Below are positions 9,706-19,843 of a DNA stretch of 34,971 bases, piece by piece (within the stretch, counting starts at the first letter, position 1; each line of letters begins with the position of its first letter). Location: assembly GCA_001969505.1 (NCBI GenBank), contig LSSK01001918.1, positions 1 through 34,971 on the forward strand. Direction: 5' to 3'. The notes beneath the pieces are model-generated. The model saw only the letters and a program-made list of their open reading frames with translations. It made no database searches and was not told where the DNA came from. The translations under genes and the position numbers were made by a program. Source of the stretch: Zancudomyces culisetae. Lineage: Eukaryota > Kickxellomycota > Harpellomycetes > Harpellales > Legeriomycetaceae.

Positions 9706-11018
9706 TGTCTTGTAAATTCAAAATCTATAGAATATACGAATATGTGTTTTTTATAAATATATATTATGTGCAACTATAATAGTTTTCTCTTTTTGGATAT
9801 TTTTTTAAAAGGCAAGTTTTAGTGTTACTCAAAAAAGTGAATTCAATAATCGTCATTATAAATTCTCAATTTATATTCGCTCTTAATATACACATTTTTT
9901 AATGCTACGTTTGTTCTGGATATGGAAAAGTTAATTGGAGATAATAAAGTTTGAGATGAGGGACCCCCATCTTCACCTATCCACAAATAAATAATTTCCC
10001 ACATATATGTGTGTTTTCAATCTTTTGATAATTAAAACGTATCAGGTGATAATGCTGTTCAAGAAAAGACCAATAACTGTGGTTATTTTATGTTGGAACG
10101 GCCATATGAACACAAGATGAGCTATCATTTCCGAAGGGCTGAAAGGGATCCAGGGCAGACCTGGGTGTGAGACAATGTGTTATGTTGCTATGAACGTGTG
10201 GTATGAGATGTTTTATAAAGTTAAATCCACACTACAATTACAAAATCAATATATCACGCATGACACCAAAGACTCCAGATACCTGAGGTGTTATGTTATG
10301 AAGTGGGCTGAAACAGCGTGTCTTTGTAATGACTGTTTTTATCTTTTATCTTTTATTTCTTGTGCATTTTCAACTCTGTACAGTAGTGGGTAAATATGTA
10401 GTTGGGTTTTCTTTTTATTTTCTATCCAGTATAATTCTGGATTTTTTAATAAAATACTACAGTTAATTGTATGAAGTGTATTGTGAAAAGTAAAAATAAT
10501 GGAGAATAACAACAAAATTGACTTTTTAACGACTATTCACGAGCCTTTTCTTCTAGGCTGTATAAAGGGTAAAAAGATATATAAATAATGTATTACTGAA
10601 CTCCCTCTTCCTCTCCCCTTTCTTTGCTTTACCTCCCAAATCTTAATATTTCCACTTTTTTTTTCTGTTTGGATATGGACCAACAGATTGTTGGAGATAT
10701 TATAACTAACATAGCAATTGCTGTAAATCTACTTGTCTGGTCGATATAATTAGATGAACATTCTCTTTATAACTATATGATGACAACTTTTATTTTTTAA
10801 GAGAAGGCGATAGTTTTCATATTTCAATACAGGGTTTATTAATGATAAAACCGTGTTTTTTGTGCAGTACATTGTTATTGGGTTTTGAGTTTCAGGTTAG
10901 TGCTTATATTGCTATAATGATGGTGGTGGTATTGATGTGTGATGGTGGAAGTTGGTGTTGTATACTTTTACGAATCGGAGTTTTTTTTTTCTCCTTTTTT
11001 TTCTATTTTTGAACAAAA
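9706..11018. other. Gene-poor region between ATG3 and the next plus-strand ORF
   Basis: No protein gene that I can support. 9706-10020 is AT-rich and serves as the ATG3 promoter side. 10081-10330 is locally richer in G and C and contains a 7-bp hairpin (listed separately as a possible RNA). 10580-10680 has pyrimidine-rich runs. 10915-10965 is GT/GA-rich, with repeated GATGGTGG-like units. Two long T-runs lie at about 10981-11008. Confidence 0.5.
10081..10330 (+). ncRNA. Possible structured non-coding RNA, class unknown
   Basis: This stretch is clearly less AT-rich than the DNA on either side and has no credible ORF. It can fold a 7-bp stem at 10148-10154/10160-10166 (ATCCAGG with CCTGGGT, one T-G wobble, 5-nt loop). 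It can also fold a GTGTGG/CCACAC pairing near 10196-10232 and an ACAC...GTGT hairpin near 10262-10292. I found no U-snRNA, SRP, RNase P, or snoRNA C/D or H/ACA signature that I would defend. The strand is arbitrary. Confidence 0.2.
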
Positions 11019-11347
11019 ATGATGAGATGTGTCAAAAGTATTATGGTAACCTCGCAAACAAAAAAAAATGAAAAAAAAATGCTGTGGAGATTGATTCTTC
11101 CACAAAGACAATGGAACAAATCTACAAGGATTGGTCTTTGTTTAAAGAAAGCTCAATCACTAATGTATAACCCAATTTCAGTGCCTAAAACAATTATATT
11201 TTTTGTATATTGTATTGGGGTTTGGAATTTGAAATTGGTAAGTACTTTTAACAATACTCTATGTCTGTAAGACAAATAAAAAGACAAGAATTTTGAGTAA
11301 TATATATTTCCAAACACATATACGCATAGCACAGAAAAATAAAATAA
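11019..11347 (+). CDS. Possible small spliced membrane protein (78 aa)
   Basis: Exon 1, 11019-11237 (73 codons), ends at a consensus donor GTAAGT. A branch-like TTTTAAC follows, and a CATAG acceptor at 11325-11329 leads to exon 2, 11330-11347. Exon 2 adds a basic tail (HRKIK) and a TAA in frame. The product has a basic N-terminal half (QTKKNEKKMLWRLILPQRQW) and one hydrophobic segment (KTIIFFVYCIGVWNL) near the C terminus. That would suit a small organelle membrane protein. The TAG acceptor matches the rule seen in neighbouring genes. I recognise no family. It ends 54 bases before the glucosyltransferase start, so it could also be part of that gene's leader. Unspliced, the frame stops after 83 codons. 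Confidence 0.35.
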
Positions 11348-11401
11348 TAAACACTAAAAATAAACAACAGGAACGGGGGACATAAAACAAAAATAAAAAA
11401 G

Positions 11402-14400
11402 ATGAGAGCTGGATATGGGCGATTGAAGGGGCTGGGTATTCTTCTGACGGGAATGCTTGGGTTTAGCATGGCTACAGGAGATACCAGCCCGGTTAAAGCG
11501 CTTATTCGGGGAGATTTTGAAGCACCCGATTTCTTTTTGGAGCTTGCAGAGGTTATCCACTCCAGAGATGCAAAAGGATTTTTCAAATTTGTAGAGTATC
11601 TTGCCGAAAATAAGGAGGTATTTGCCGAAACAGACGAAAAAAAATACGAAATAGGGAAAAAATGGATAACACAAGAAATGAAAAGCGAATATGGAAACAG
11701 CGAAAGGGGAAAGGATTTTTTGCTTGGGGTGGTAGACCTGGAGTTAGGTTTACACAGCAAGGTTCCAAAGGTAGTGGCGCAGTACAACTTTTATGATGCG
11801 GTAGTTGCAAAAAAAGAAGGGAGTAAGGCATGCAGCGTGTTTGTGGAATGGAATGGAAAACAAGGGTGTACTGTGGAAGAATTGGAGAAGATAGTGGAAG
11901 TAGACACATTTTACGGAGACACTTACCGAGACAATACGGGTAATGTAGAGGTTATACATTCATTTGACCACATGTACGAACCTGAAAAATCAAGTAGCGA
12001 AAAGGACAATAAGGACACAGAAGAAACAGAAAATGAGGAAGAAGAAGAGCAGGATGAGAAAAAGGAACCTATAAAAAATGTCGGAATATTGTATGGGGAT
12101 CCTAGAAGCGATGGATTTATGGAATTACACAAGTTTATGAAGTATAAGGCAGATCAAGGGGATGCTGAGTATAGGATAAGATTTACTAAAAAGGAGAATG
12201 GAGAAAAAGGGAAAAATATGATTTTGAGTGGGTATAGGGTAGAGTTAGCGTTAAAAAGCACAGAATATAGAGTAGTTGATGATACAGGGCTGTTTTCTTC
12301 AAAAGAGTTGAGGGAACAAGAGGGAAAAGAGGATGAGTGGATAGGTGAACGAGTGAACATAGGACCGAGAGCGCAAGACCGTAGTGCCGAGCTGAGACAG
12401 GCAGACAAGAAACCTATTGTTAAGGAGAGAACAGGAAAGATGGAGCCTGCATCTATGAAAGCAGCACAAATGATATTAGAGGCAGAAGAGCCACTGAATA
12501 TGCTGGAATGGCTGGCAACAGATTATCCAAAGTATAGCCACGTGATGATGGAATACAAGAACAGTAGTGTTTTGGAAAAACTGAACGAGTACAGAAGTGG
12601 GGCGAACCAAAACGTGAATATGATAACTATGAATGGATTGCGGTTGGGAGAGGTGGATTTAGAACCATTCAAGATAGTGGAGGGTATTGAGCGGGAAAGG
12701 AAGGCTATAAAACGACTTGAGGAGTTTGGGTTGAGTACAGAAGATGCTGTGAACTATATTTCAGAAGGAAGAGAAAAACTAGGAGCAGAGGGCAGCAAGG
12801 AGTTATACGATACAAGAGAGAAGGAAAAAGTGGTAATATGGTTGAATGATTTGACAAAGGATAAACGGTATGCGGAGTGGGATTCAGGGTTGAGATCGAT
12901 GTTTGGAAGTCGGAGTGCAGGTGAATTACCAAAATTGAAGATGAATATAATAAACGTGGTAGTTGGAGTGGATATAGGCAGTGTTGAAGGGCTACAGTTA
13001 GTGATCGGAACCATAGTTAATGCAATTAAAGAGGAGTATCCAATTAGGTTTGGAATAGTACCTCTACAAACAGCAGCTAACACAGAGGGAACAGAAAAGA
13101 TGGTACGGATGTTCTATAAGGTATATCGAAAGAAGGGAATCAAGAAAGTGATTGAGTATTTGACAAATATACATAAAAGAGCGAACAAGAATGGTAAGGA
13201 TATTGAGAAAATCGCGGAGGAGGAGTTTAATAAATTGGGAATTGATGGGGAGGTTAAAAATCTGGAAAAGATTTTTACAGGGTGGAAAAACTATGTAGAG
13301 AGATTGGAGCTGGTAAAGGAGGCAAGTAAGAGTGGGGTGGAAATAACATTTTGTAATGGAGAGATTGTCAGCTACAACAAACGATATATCAATACTATGC
13401 TGAAAGCATACCAGCGGGCGGTTATGGATATAGCCAAGATGTTGTTGTTTGGAAAAATGTCATTTGAAGAAACAGATATATACTCAGCAATGTTGGAGTT
13501 GCGAGGACGAGAGTTGGTACAAGACAAGAGTAGCTTGATAATTGCAGACGATGACGAGCGTGAATTCAAGATGGTACAAACAGAAAAACTTGATGAAGGG
13601 TGGATGAAGGATATAAAATACATAACTAACGCAAACAGCAGTGTCGTTAATAGCAACACAGTTACAATTTGGATGAGAGCGGATTTGGATGATGTGAAAA
13701 GCAAAAAAGCAGTGGCTGGTGTATTGGAAACAATGGTCAATAAAGTCAAAAAGATTGATATAAGACTGGGATTGTTTTTGGAGGGAACAAAACAGATAAA
13801 GTATACAGGAAAGGGGGGATTGATCGAGTTGTATTACTTGTATAAGAGCATCAATAATGAATCACAAACTGTTGACGCACAAGAGATAGTCGAGTTGGCT
13901 AAAAAGACATCCAAAGTAAACTTGAAAGTTGAAGATGTGCAGGCATATATAGAAAAACTGAGTAAAGCACAAGATAATCAGAAGAATAAGGCAGAGGAAC
14001 TCAACCTAGTTTTGGACAAGTCGCAAACTGAACCTGGTACTGTACTAGTGATAGGAGGAAAAATATACCCTACAATTAACAAGAAAGTCAATGTTAATAC
14101 AAAGATTATTAGAGCTATAATTGAAAAGGAGTTTGAAGACAACCATGAAGGAATCGAGATGGGAGATACATTAAAACAAGACAACGCAGATAAGTTTATC
14201 AAATGTAATGTGGTTTATTTAGAGACGATGAGGCAACATAAATCACAAGGGCTTTTCCAAAATTCATGGAAACATACACGGTCAAACATTGAACTCCTAA
14301 TTAAGAACCCAGAAAAGTTCACCAAAATAACCAAAGGTAAAAACGATTATTTTGTTGAGTTTAAAGCTATAATAGATCCGGTTTCTGAGGAAGCTATCAC

Positions 14401-15991
14401 TTGGGCGCCACTCTTGAGAATTCTAAGCGCAATGACTGGCGTTAAAGTAACGGTATTCATTGAACCGTCGGCGGATAAAATGCAGGATGATGGCGAGGGG
14501 ACGATTAAAAAATTTAGCAGAATAGTTATGAACCACAAGCCGGTGTTTTATAAGGGAGAACGACAGGAGCCAATTGGGGAGTTTGAAAACTTGCCAAGAC
14601 AGACGTTGCTTACTTTGGATTTGAAGGTTCCAAGCAGCTGGATGGTCAGTGCCTCGAAATCTGAGTATGATTTGGACAACATTGTGATCACTGACAACAA
14701 TGATCATATTGCTGCTGAATACCGACTCAACAAGATACTGCTTGAGGGACATGCCGCAACCACCGATGGCGTATCGCCAGCTGGAATCCAGCTGAATTTA
14801 TCACAGCTTCGAACCAAAAATAGCACTGTGGTTAGCGACACTGCAATCATGGCCAATTTGGGTTATTTCCAACTGCAGTCTGAGTTTGGCGCGTATTTCT
14901 TGAATATAAACAAGCAGCAAACTGTCGATGATGTCTACCGCATTGAAAATATCAAACACGATGACTTTAACGCCGCAAGTTCCGATTCGAATATTATCGT
15001 AATCGACTCATTCAACGGAAAAACCATTTTCCCAGTCTTTAGTAAAGAAGATTCGGGCAATTTGGGCAGGAGAACTGCTCAAAAGGCTGTCAAATACCTT
15101 ATGGACTACATCCCACGCTTCGGTGGCGGCTTGACCAAGTCCAAGAAATCTCTCAACATCTTTGCAGTTGCCAGCGGCCATTTGTATGAGCGATTGATGA
15201 GTATCATGATAACAAGTGTCATGAAACAGACCCAGTCCCACGTGACTTTCTGGTTGATTGATAACTTTATGTCCCCAAAATTCAAAAACGTCTTTTTGCC
15301 TATTTTATCAGCCAAACTTGGCTTTGAGTATCGGCTGATTTCTTACAAGTGGCCATACTGGCTCAACAAAGAAACTGTTAAACAGCGGACAATTTGGGGT
15401 TACAAAATCCTGTTTCTTGATGTGTTATTCCCTATGGATTTGGAACGTGTGATCTTTGTTGATGCTGACCAAATTGTTCGTACTGATCTGCAACAGCTTT
15501 ATGATATGAACATCAACGGTGCTCCGTATGCATATGTTCCTTTCTGTAATGATAGACCTGAAATCGAAGGGTTTAGATTCTGGAATCATGGATACTGGAA
15601 GGACCATTTGCGCGGCAAACCTTATCACATTTCCGCTCTTTATTTGGTTGACCTTACTGTGTTCCGTAAATTACTTGCTGGTGATAAGCTTCGTGCCCAA
15701 TACCAGCAATTATCTGTTGACAAAAACTCTCTATCTAATCTCGATCAAGATCTGCCAAACAACATGCAACATTTGGTTCCTATCTTTTCGCTTCCTCCTG
15801 AATGGCTATGGTGCGAAACTTGGTGTTCTTCCAAAACCTTTAAAAACGCAAAGACGATTGATTTGTGTAATAACCCCATGACTAAGGAAAAGAAACTTGA
15901 TGTGGCTAGACGGTTATTGCCTGAATGGACACAGTATGATAACTACATTCATTCCGTTTTGAATAAGGCCCCTGTTAAGGATGAACTTTGA
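11402..15991 (+). CDS. UGGT: UDP-glucose:glycoprotein glucosyltransferase (UGGT)
   Basis: A single-exon gene of 1529 aa, the usual length for the family. UGGT is the folding sensor of the ER lumen: it adds one glucose from UDP-glucose to N-glycans of misfolded glycoproteins, so that calnexin rebinds them. A hydrophobic signal peptide lies in residues 8-26 (LKGLGILLTGMLGFSMATG). The long N-terminal region corresponds to the thioredoxin-like and beta-sandwich folding sensor. It contains an acidic insert at about residues 195-224. The GT24 catalytic domain starts near residue 1250 (LNIFAVASGHLYERLM). It keeps the DxD metal motif Asp1354-Ala-Asp1356 in VIFVDADQIVRTDL, and NHGYWKDHLRGKPYHISALY. 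The protein ends in KDEL, a direct ER retrieval signal. The catalytic motif is intact, unlike in Kre5-type yeast relatives that have lost activity. Confidence 0.97.
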   Translation: MRAGYGRLKGLGILLTGMLGFSMATGDTSPVKALIRGDFEAPDFFLELAEVIHSRDAKGFFKFVEYLAENKEVFAETDEKKYEIGKKWITQEMKSEYGNSERGKDFLLGVVDLELGLHSKVPKVVAQYNFYDAVVAKKEGSKACSVFVEWNGKQGCTVEELEKIVEVDTFYGDTYRDNTGNVEVIHSFDHMYEPEKSSSEKDNKDTEETENEEEEEQDEKKEPIKNVGILYGDPRSDGFMELHKFMKYKADQGDAEYRIRFTKKENGEKGKNMILSGYRVELALKSTEYRVVDDTGLFSSKELREQEGKEDEWIGERVNIGPRAQDRSAELRQADKKPIVKERTGKMEPASMKAAQMILEAEEPLNMLEWLATDYPKYSHVMMEYKNSSVLEKLNEYRSGANQNVNMITMNGLRLGEVDLEPFKIVEGIERERKAIKRLEEFGLSTEDAVNYISEGREKLGAEGSKELYDTREKEKVVIWLNDLTKDKRYAEWDSGLRSMFGSRSAGELPKLKMNIINVVVGVDIGSVEGLQLVIGTIVNAIKEEYPIRFGIVPLQTAANTEGTEKMVRMFYKVYRKKGIKKVIEYLTNIHKRANKNGKDIEKIAEEEFNKLGIDGEVKNLEKIFTGWKNYVERLELVKEASKSGVEITFCNGEIVSYNKRYINTMLKAYQRAVMDIAKMLLFGKMSFEETDIYSAMLELRGRELVQDKSSLIIADDDEREFKMVQTEKLDEGWMKDIKYITNANSSVVNSNTVTIWMRADLDDVKSKKAVAGVLETMVNKVKKIDIRLGLFLEGTKQIKYTGKGGLIELYYLYKSINNESQTVDAQEIVELAKKTSKVNLKVEDVQAYIEKLSKAQDNQKNKAEELNLVLDKSQTEPGTVLVIGGKIYPTINKKVNVNTKIIRAIIEKEFEDNHEGIEMGDTLKQDNADKFIKCNVVYLETMRQHKSQGLFQNSWKHTRSNIELLIKNPEKFTKITKGKNDYFVEFKAIIDPVSEEAITWAPLLRILSAMTGVKVTVFIEPSADKMQDDGEGTIKKFSRIVMNHKPVFYKGERQEPIGEFENLPRQTLLTLDLKVPSSWMVSASKSEYDLDNIVITDNNDHIAAEYRLNKILLEGHAATTDGVSPAGIQLNLSQLRTKNSTVVSDTAIMANLGYFQLQSEFGAYFLNINKQQTVDDVYRIENIKHDDFNAASSDSNIIVIDSFNGKTIFPVFSKEDSGNLGRRTAQKAVKYLMDYIPRFGGGLTKSKKSLNIFAVASGHLYERLMSIMITSVMKQTQSHVTFWLIDNFMSPKFKNVFLPILSAKLGFEYRLISYKWPYWLNKETVKQRTIWGYKILFLDVLFPMDLERVIFVDADQIVRTDLQQLYDMNINGAPYAYVPFCNDRPEIEGFRFWNHGYWKDHLRGKPYHISALYLVDLTVFRKLLAGDKLRAQYQQLSVDKNSLSNLDQDLPNNMQHLVPIFSLPPEWLWCETWCSSKTFKNAKTIDLCNNPMTKEKKLDVARRLLPEWTQYDNYIHSVLNKAPVKDEL

Positions 15992-16297
15992 GTTTATCTT
16001 TTTCTACTCGGTTCCTTTTTATTTGTTTTTTATTTGTTTAATTGTTTTAATACTTCAGATACATTTTCAACCACTAATAAAATTAAATCAAATCAAAGAG
16101 TTAAATGGAAAGCATAGTTGCACTTCGAGTCCGTTGATAAGCTACAAAACTATGCTGGTTGTAATTCAAAAAATTATATTAATAATAGGTAAATGCCAAT
16201 ACTTTTACCTTTCCTCTTTTCATTCATTATTATGCAACACCCCAACCCTTCATAATAACAAAAGCAACCACAAATTCAACACAAAAATATAATAAAA
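15992..16297. other. Intergenic region between UGGT and SHY1
   Basis: AT-rich. T-rich sequence just after the UGGT stop fits a yeast 3' end, and an A-rich leader precedes the SHY1 ATG. An apparent ORF here is an overlapping chance frame. No other element was seen. Confidence 0.6.
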
Positions 16298-17620
16298 ATG
16301 AATAGGTTCAGGTCAATATTTAGTAACATTAATAGACAACAAGGTGGGTTTTTAAACACTGCCACAAGGTCCACCAGGACAAATAAACACAGCACTAATA
16401 CGATTTGGAAACCGAAAAAAGCCTCTTCTCATAATTACTATTCAACAAATTCCAAGGGAAAAGTAAAGTCCATTCATAATGTAGATGAATCGGTTGTTGA
16501 TATCGAACACAGACGAAAACTATATTCGTTGAAAACCTTCTCTCTAGCTTTAGTCCCTATAATAACATTTGGGTTGGGATATTGGCAGTACAAGAGGTTG
16601 GGCTGGAAACAGGATTTGCTTGACTTTGTCAATGGAAGAATCCACAAACCACCTGTTGTTTTCACTGGAACTGAGGGGGTTAGCTCTACTGATATAGAGT
16701 ATTTGAAATTCAGAATGTTTGGTACTTTTGATCACCAAAATGAAATGAGAGTAGGACCGATTACCAAAGATGGAACCCTTGGTTTCAATATTATCACCCC
16801 ATTTATTTTGGATTCTGATGGGTAAGTTATTACAACTATTCTTTTGTTTTATTATTAATTTGATTATATTGTAATAATGATAATGATAATGATAATAGTT
16901 CAAGAGTACTAGTTCTTCGAGGTTTTGTTGATAACAACCATGCTGATCAGTCGAAACGACCAGATTCTTTGAGCACTGAAAAAGTTGAACTCCTTGTAAT
17001 GGGACGAAAAGGCCAAAGAGTAAGTTGATCTAGCACGGATATGTATATATATATGTATATGTATATATATTTGGCAAACCCATATTACATTTATCAAATC
17101 TTATGTTTAACCCTCCATTAACCTTTTCTCATTTTTTATAGTATAACAAATTTACACCAGAATCAAACCCACAAAGCAATGAATGGTTCATATTAGATAC
17201 AGATTTGATGGCAAAGACCAGCGGATCGATCCCATTACTGTTTGAGACTTTACATGGTATGTAGTTCTCTATACTTTTACCGATTTGTTTCTCTTTTTTC
17301 TTTTGATGTTATTCTTTAAAAGCCAATTAAAGGGTTGAAACACCCATATCATTTTCATTTTCATTTTTATTTTTATTTTTAACTACATCACTGTTTGTAT
17401 AGATAACAAGAAGGAAAAGCTGCTAAACTCCACAAAGTACTTGAAAGAGGGTATCCCAATACCCTCACAAGTTTCCACGCTTTTGAATATTCCAAACGAT
17501 CATGCTCAGTACATGTTTACTTGGTTTGGACTTTGTCTGGCATCCTCCATTATGTTTTATCTGAATATCCGTAAACCCCAGAAATCTGCTGCTCAAAAGC
17601 GTATCGCGTTTAGAAGATAG
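16298..17620 (+). CDS. SHY1: SURF1-family cytochrome oxidase assembly factor Shy1 (4 exons)
   Basis: Exons 16298-16821, 16899-17019, 17142-17256 and 17403-17620 join to 325 aa. All junctions keep frame, and all acceptors end in ATAG. Shy1/SURF1 is an inner mitochondrial membrane protein that helps build the haem centres of Cox1 during complex IV assembly. The N terminus is basic and Ser/Asn/Thr-rich, as in a targeting sequence. The first membrane span is about ALVPIITFGLGYWQYKRL, with the family signature GYWQ..RL. The intermembrane domain includes GTFDHQNEMRVGP and SRVLVLRGFVD, the latter formed across the first splice. The second membrane span is about MFTWFGLCLASSIMFYLNI near the C terminus. 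The gene lies in tandem with the methionine aminopeptidase, 359 bases upstream of it. Confidence 0.95.
16873..16897 (+). repeat. TAATGA tandem repeat at the 3' end of SHY1 intron 1
   Basis: About four copies of a TAATGA unit run directly into the TAG splice acceptor at 16896-16898. They replace the usual pyrimidine tract and offer several TAAT-type branch-like sites. Confidence 0.85.
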
Positions 17621-17968
17621 TTTGTTTTTTGTCTTTTTTTTTAGTTTTTACTATTATTAGTTTTTCATCCATCTTGTCTCTTTAACTCTTTTTTTTTTGC
17701 TTATCCTGCTTTCCTTGTGTATTGGTATTATACTCAATATTTAATTTATTATTTTGTTTTTTCTTTTGGAACAGTACTAACCAAAATCATTCGCAAAAAT
17801 TTGGTTTTTAAGGATTTGGCTTGTTTCAAACTGTAAATTAAATATCGATGATCATCAATTTTATATTTATTTATCTTTTTGGTTTTATATTATCTTGTTC
17901 TTGTAAAACTGAGTAAATTTTTGTTTTAATCACCAACGACAGAAAAAATATATCGGAATCGGCCTTAA
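17621..17968. other. Intergenic region between SHY1 and the methionine aminopeptidase gene
   Basis: T-rich SHY1 3' region, then AT-rich leader. I see no ORF or RNA gene. The last bases before the next gene carry the tiny upstream ORF listed separately. Confidence 0.6.
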
Positions 17969-17980
17969 ATGTATAAATAA
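17969..17980 (+). promoter_or_regulatory. Three-codon upstream ORF overlapping the next start codon
   Basis: ATG TAT AAA TAA. The last A of the stop codon is the first base of the main ATG at 17980 (TAATG). If the leader includes it, scanning ribosomes meet this uORF first. The main protein would then depend on leaky scanning or on stop/restart coupling. Confidence 0.6.
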
Positions 17981-19843
17981 TGTCACTGTGTAACAGACGA
18001 GCATTTGTACGGAAATTTGCAAATTTAATCACTCCAACCAACAGCGCTTTTTCCAGGTACTCAACACTAAGAATATGTTCCACAACAGAGAACAATATTC
18101 ACACCAGCTATTTGACAACCAGTTCAAATTCTAATTTCCATTCCAATTCCATCTTGTTTACTCCCAAAAGGTATATCCGACATAAAGCAAACAGGAAAAG
18201 TGGCCCCCAACACTATCGATTTGGCAACTACTCACGGATCATACCAACCTCTCTAAATCTAAACAGCAAACCTACTCCTCAAGACCCATCTCTTGAACTT
18301 GTTCCATCACATATCGGAAGACCAGTGTATTCACGTACTGGTATTCCCTCAACCGATTTCAACACCTCCTTTGCTGACACTTTTGCACCACTTTCGGAAT
18401 CAGATTTGCTCAAACTAAAACACAGTTGTAAACTAGCTGCTGATACATTACGATACTCTGGCACGTTGGTGAAGGTATAAAATCATTTTTTTTCTTTCCC
18501 TTTTTTCTCCACTCTATCTCTTCCTTCTCCATAGTTAAAAAATATTGTTTAAGATGGTTGTGAGTTTCTACAAACTCCCTCCAAACCTTTTATAATTCAT
18601 TACACCCCAATAACAACCACACTGTTTAATCATGCTTAATATTAACATAACTACTACATATAGGAGGGTGTTACTACTTTGGAAATTGACACATTGGTTC
18701 GTAAATTCATTATAGAAAACGAAGCCTACCCATCGCCTTTGAATTATTATGGATTTCCCAAATCCATTTGCACCAGTATCAACAATATTGTTGCTCATGG
18801 AATTCCAGACAAGTAAAAATCTATGATTATATGCAATATTTTGAACAACAATCGATTGTTTTTACTTTGTTTTTCCCATTCTCTTCCCTCCTATCCTATT
18901 GAAAAAAAAAGAACTAAAATCAAAACCAAAATAGACGAAAACTGATGGATGGAGATATTATTAACATTGACATTTCGGTAAGATAACCTTTCATTTGGAT
19001 TGCAAAATATACAATATTCTCAGCACATAAAAGATTTAAAAGAAAGAACTTTGGGTGCCAATGTATCTCAATGAACCATATGCCAATGTTGATACATTAC
19101 AATTTAGCTAACTTCACCCCCCCCCCTTTCTCTCTCTACCTCTCTGCTAATATACTATAACTCTTAATTCAATTCAATTTTATATTTTAATTAGGTATAT
19201 TGCAACGGCTTCCATGGTGATACTTCGGCAACTTTTTGTGTTGGAAACGTAGATCAAAAGGGTTTGGCACTTGTTGAAGCCACAAAGAAAGCGCTCGATA
19301 TCGGCATGAATGTTTGCGGACCCGAAGTAGAGCTTAGACAAATTGGTAACTCAATAGAGTAAGTATTTTTAATATCGCTAGTAGTTTTTTTTTTTTTTGC
19401 AAAACATTTTATGTTGTAATAATTTAAACTTGTAGAAACTATGCAAATGAAGCTGGATACTCAGTCAATGACCAATACACTGGACATGGAATTGGAAAGG
19501 AGTTCCACCAAAACCCACTGATTTATCATTTTAGTAAGCGCTAACCAAAATCTTCTTTTTTCTCACAAGATTTTTCATGTTCTTGGTATTTGGGATATAT
19601 TGATTTTGTACATATTGATCAAAAGGATTAATATATATTATTTTTATTTTAGAAAATGACGAACCTGGCGTAATGAAAGAGGGAATGGTATTTACTATTG
19701 AGCCAATGTTGAACCAGGGCACCAAGGAATGCATAATATTTCCTGATGGCTGGACTATTTCTACATGTGATGGTTCCAGATCTGCGCAGTTTGAGCATAC
19801 CATTATAATAACTAGTAACGGTTATGAGATCCTTACAGTCTAG
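17980..19843 (+). CDS. Mitochondrial-type methionine aminopeptidase, type I (6 exons)
   Basis: Exons 17980-18474, 18664-18812, 18935-18977, 19195-19358, 19436-19533 and 19653-19843 join to 379 aa. It removes the initiator methionine from new proteins (M24A metallopeptidase). The five metal ligands are present: Asp227 (INIDIS), Asp238 (HGDTSATF), His301 (GHGIGKEFH), Glu333 (FTIEPM) and Glu364 (AQFEHT). His210 in VAHGIPD is the conserved substrate histidine. Spacing between the ligands matches the bacterial enzyme. There is no N-terminal zinc-finger region like that of cytosolic Map1. Instead about 130 residues precede the fold; they begin basic and Ser/Thr-rich ([16 protein letters not shown]), which suggests mitochondrial import and the MAP1D subtype. 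The location is inferred, not shown. Confidence 0.92.

Noticed and set aside
11238-11401. Intron joining the 11019 ORF directly to the glucosyltransferase ATG
   Set aside because: The acceptor would be AAAG|ATG with no TAG or CAG, and the glucosyltransferase already has its own signal peptide.
15981-16292. 103-codon plus-strand ORF after the glucosyltransferase
   Set aside because: It starts inside the coding end in another frame and runs through AT-rich intergenic DNA with no motif.
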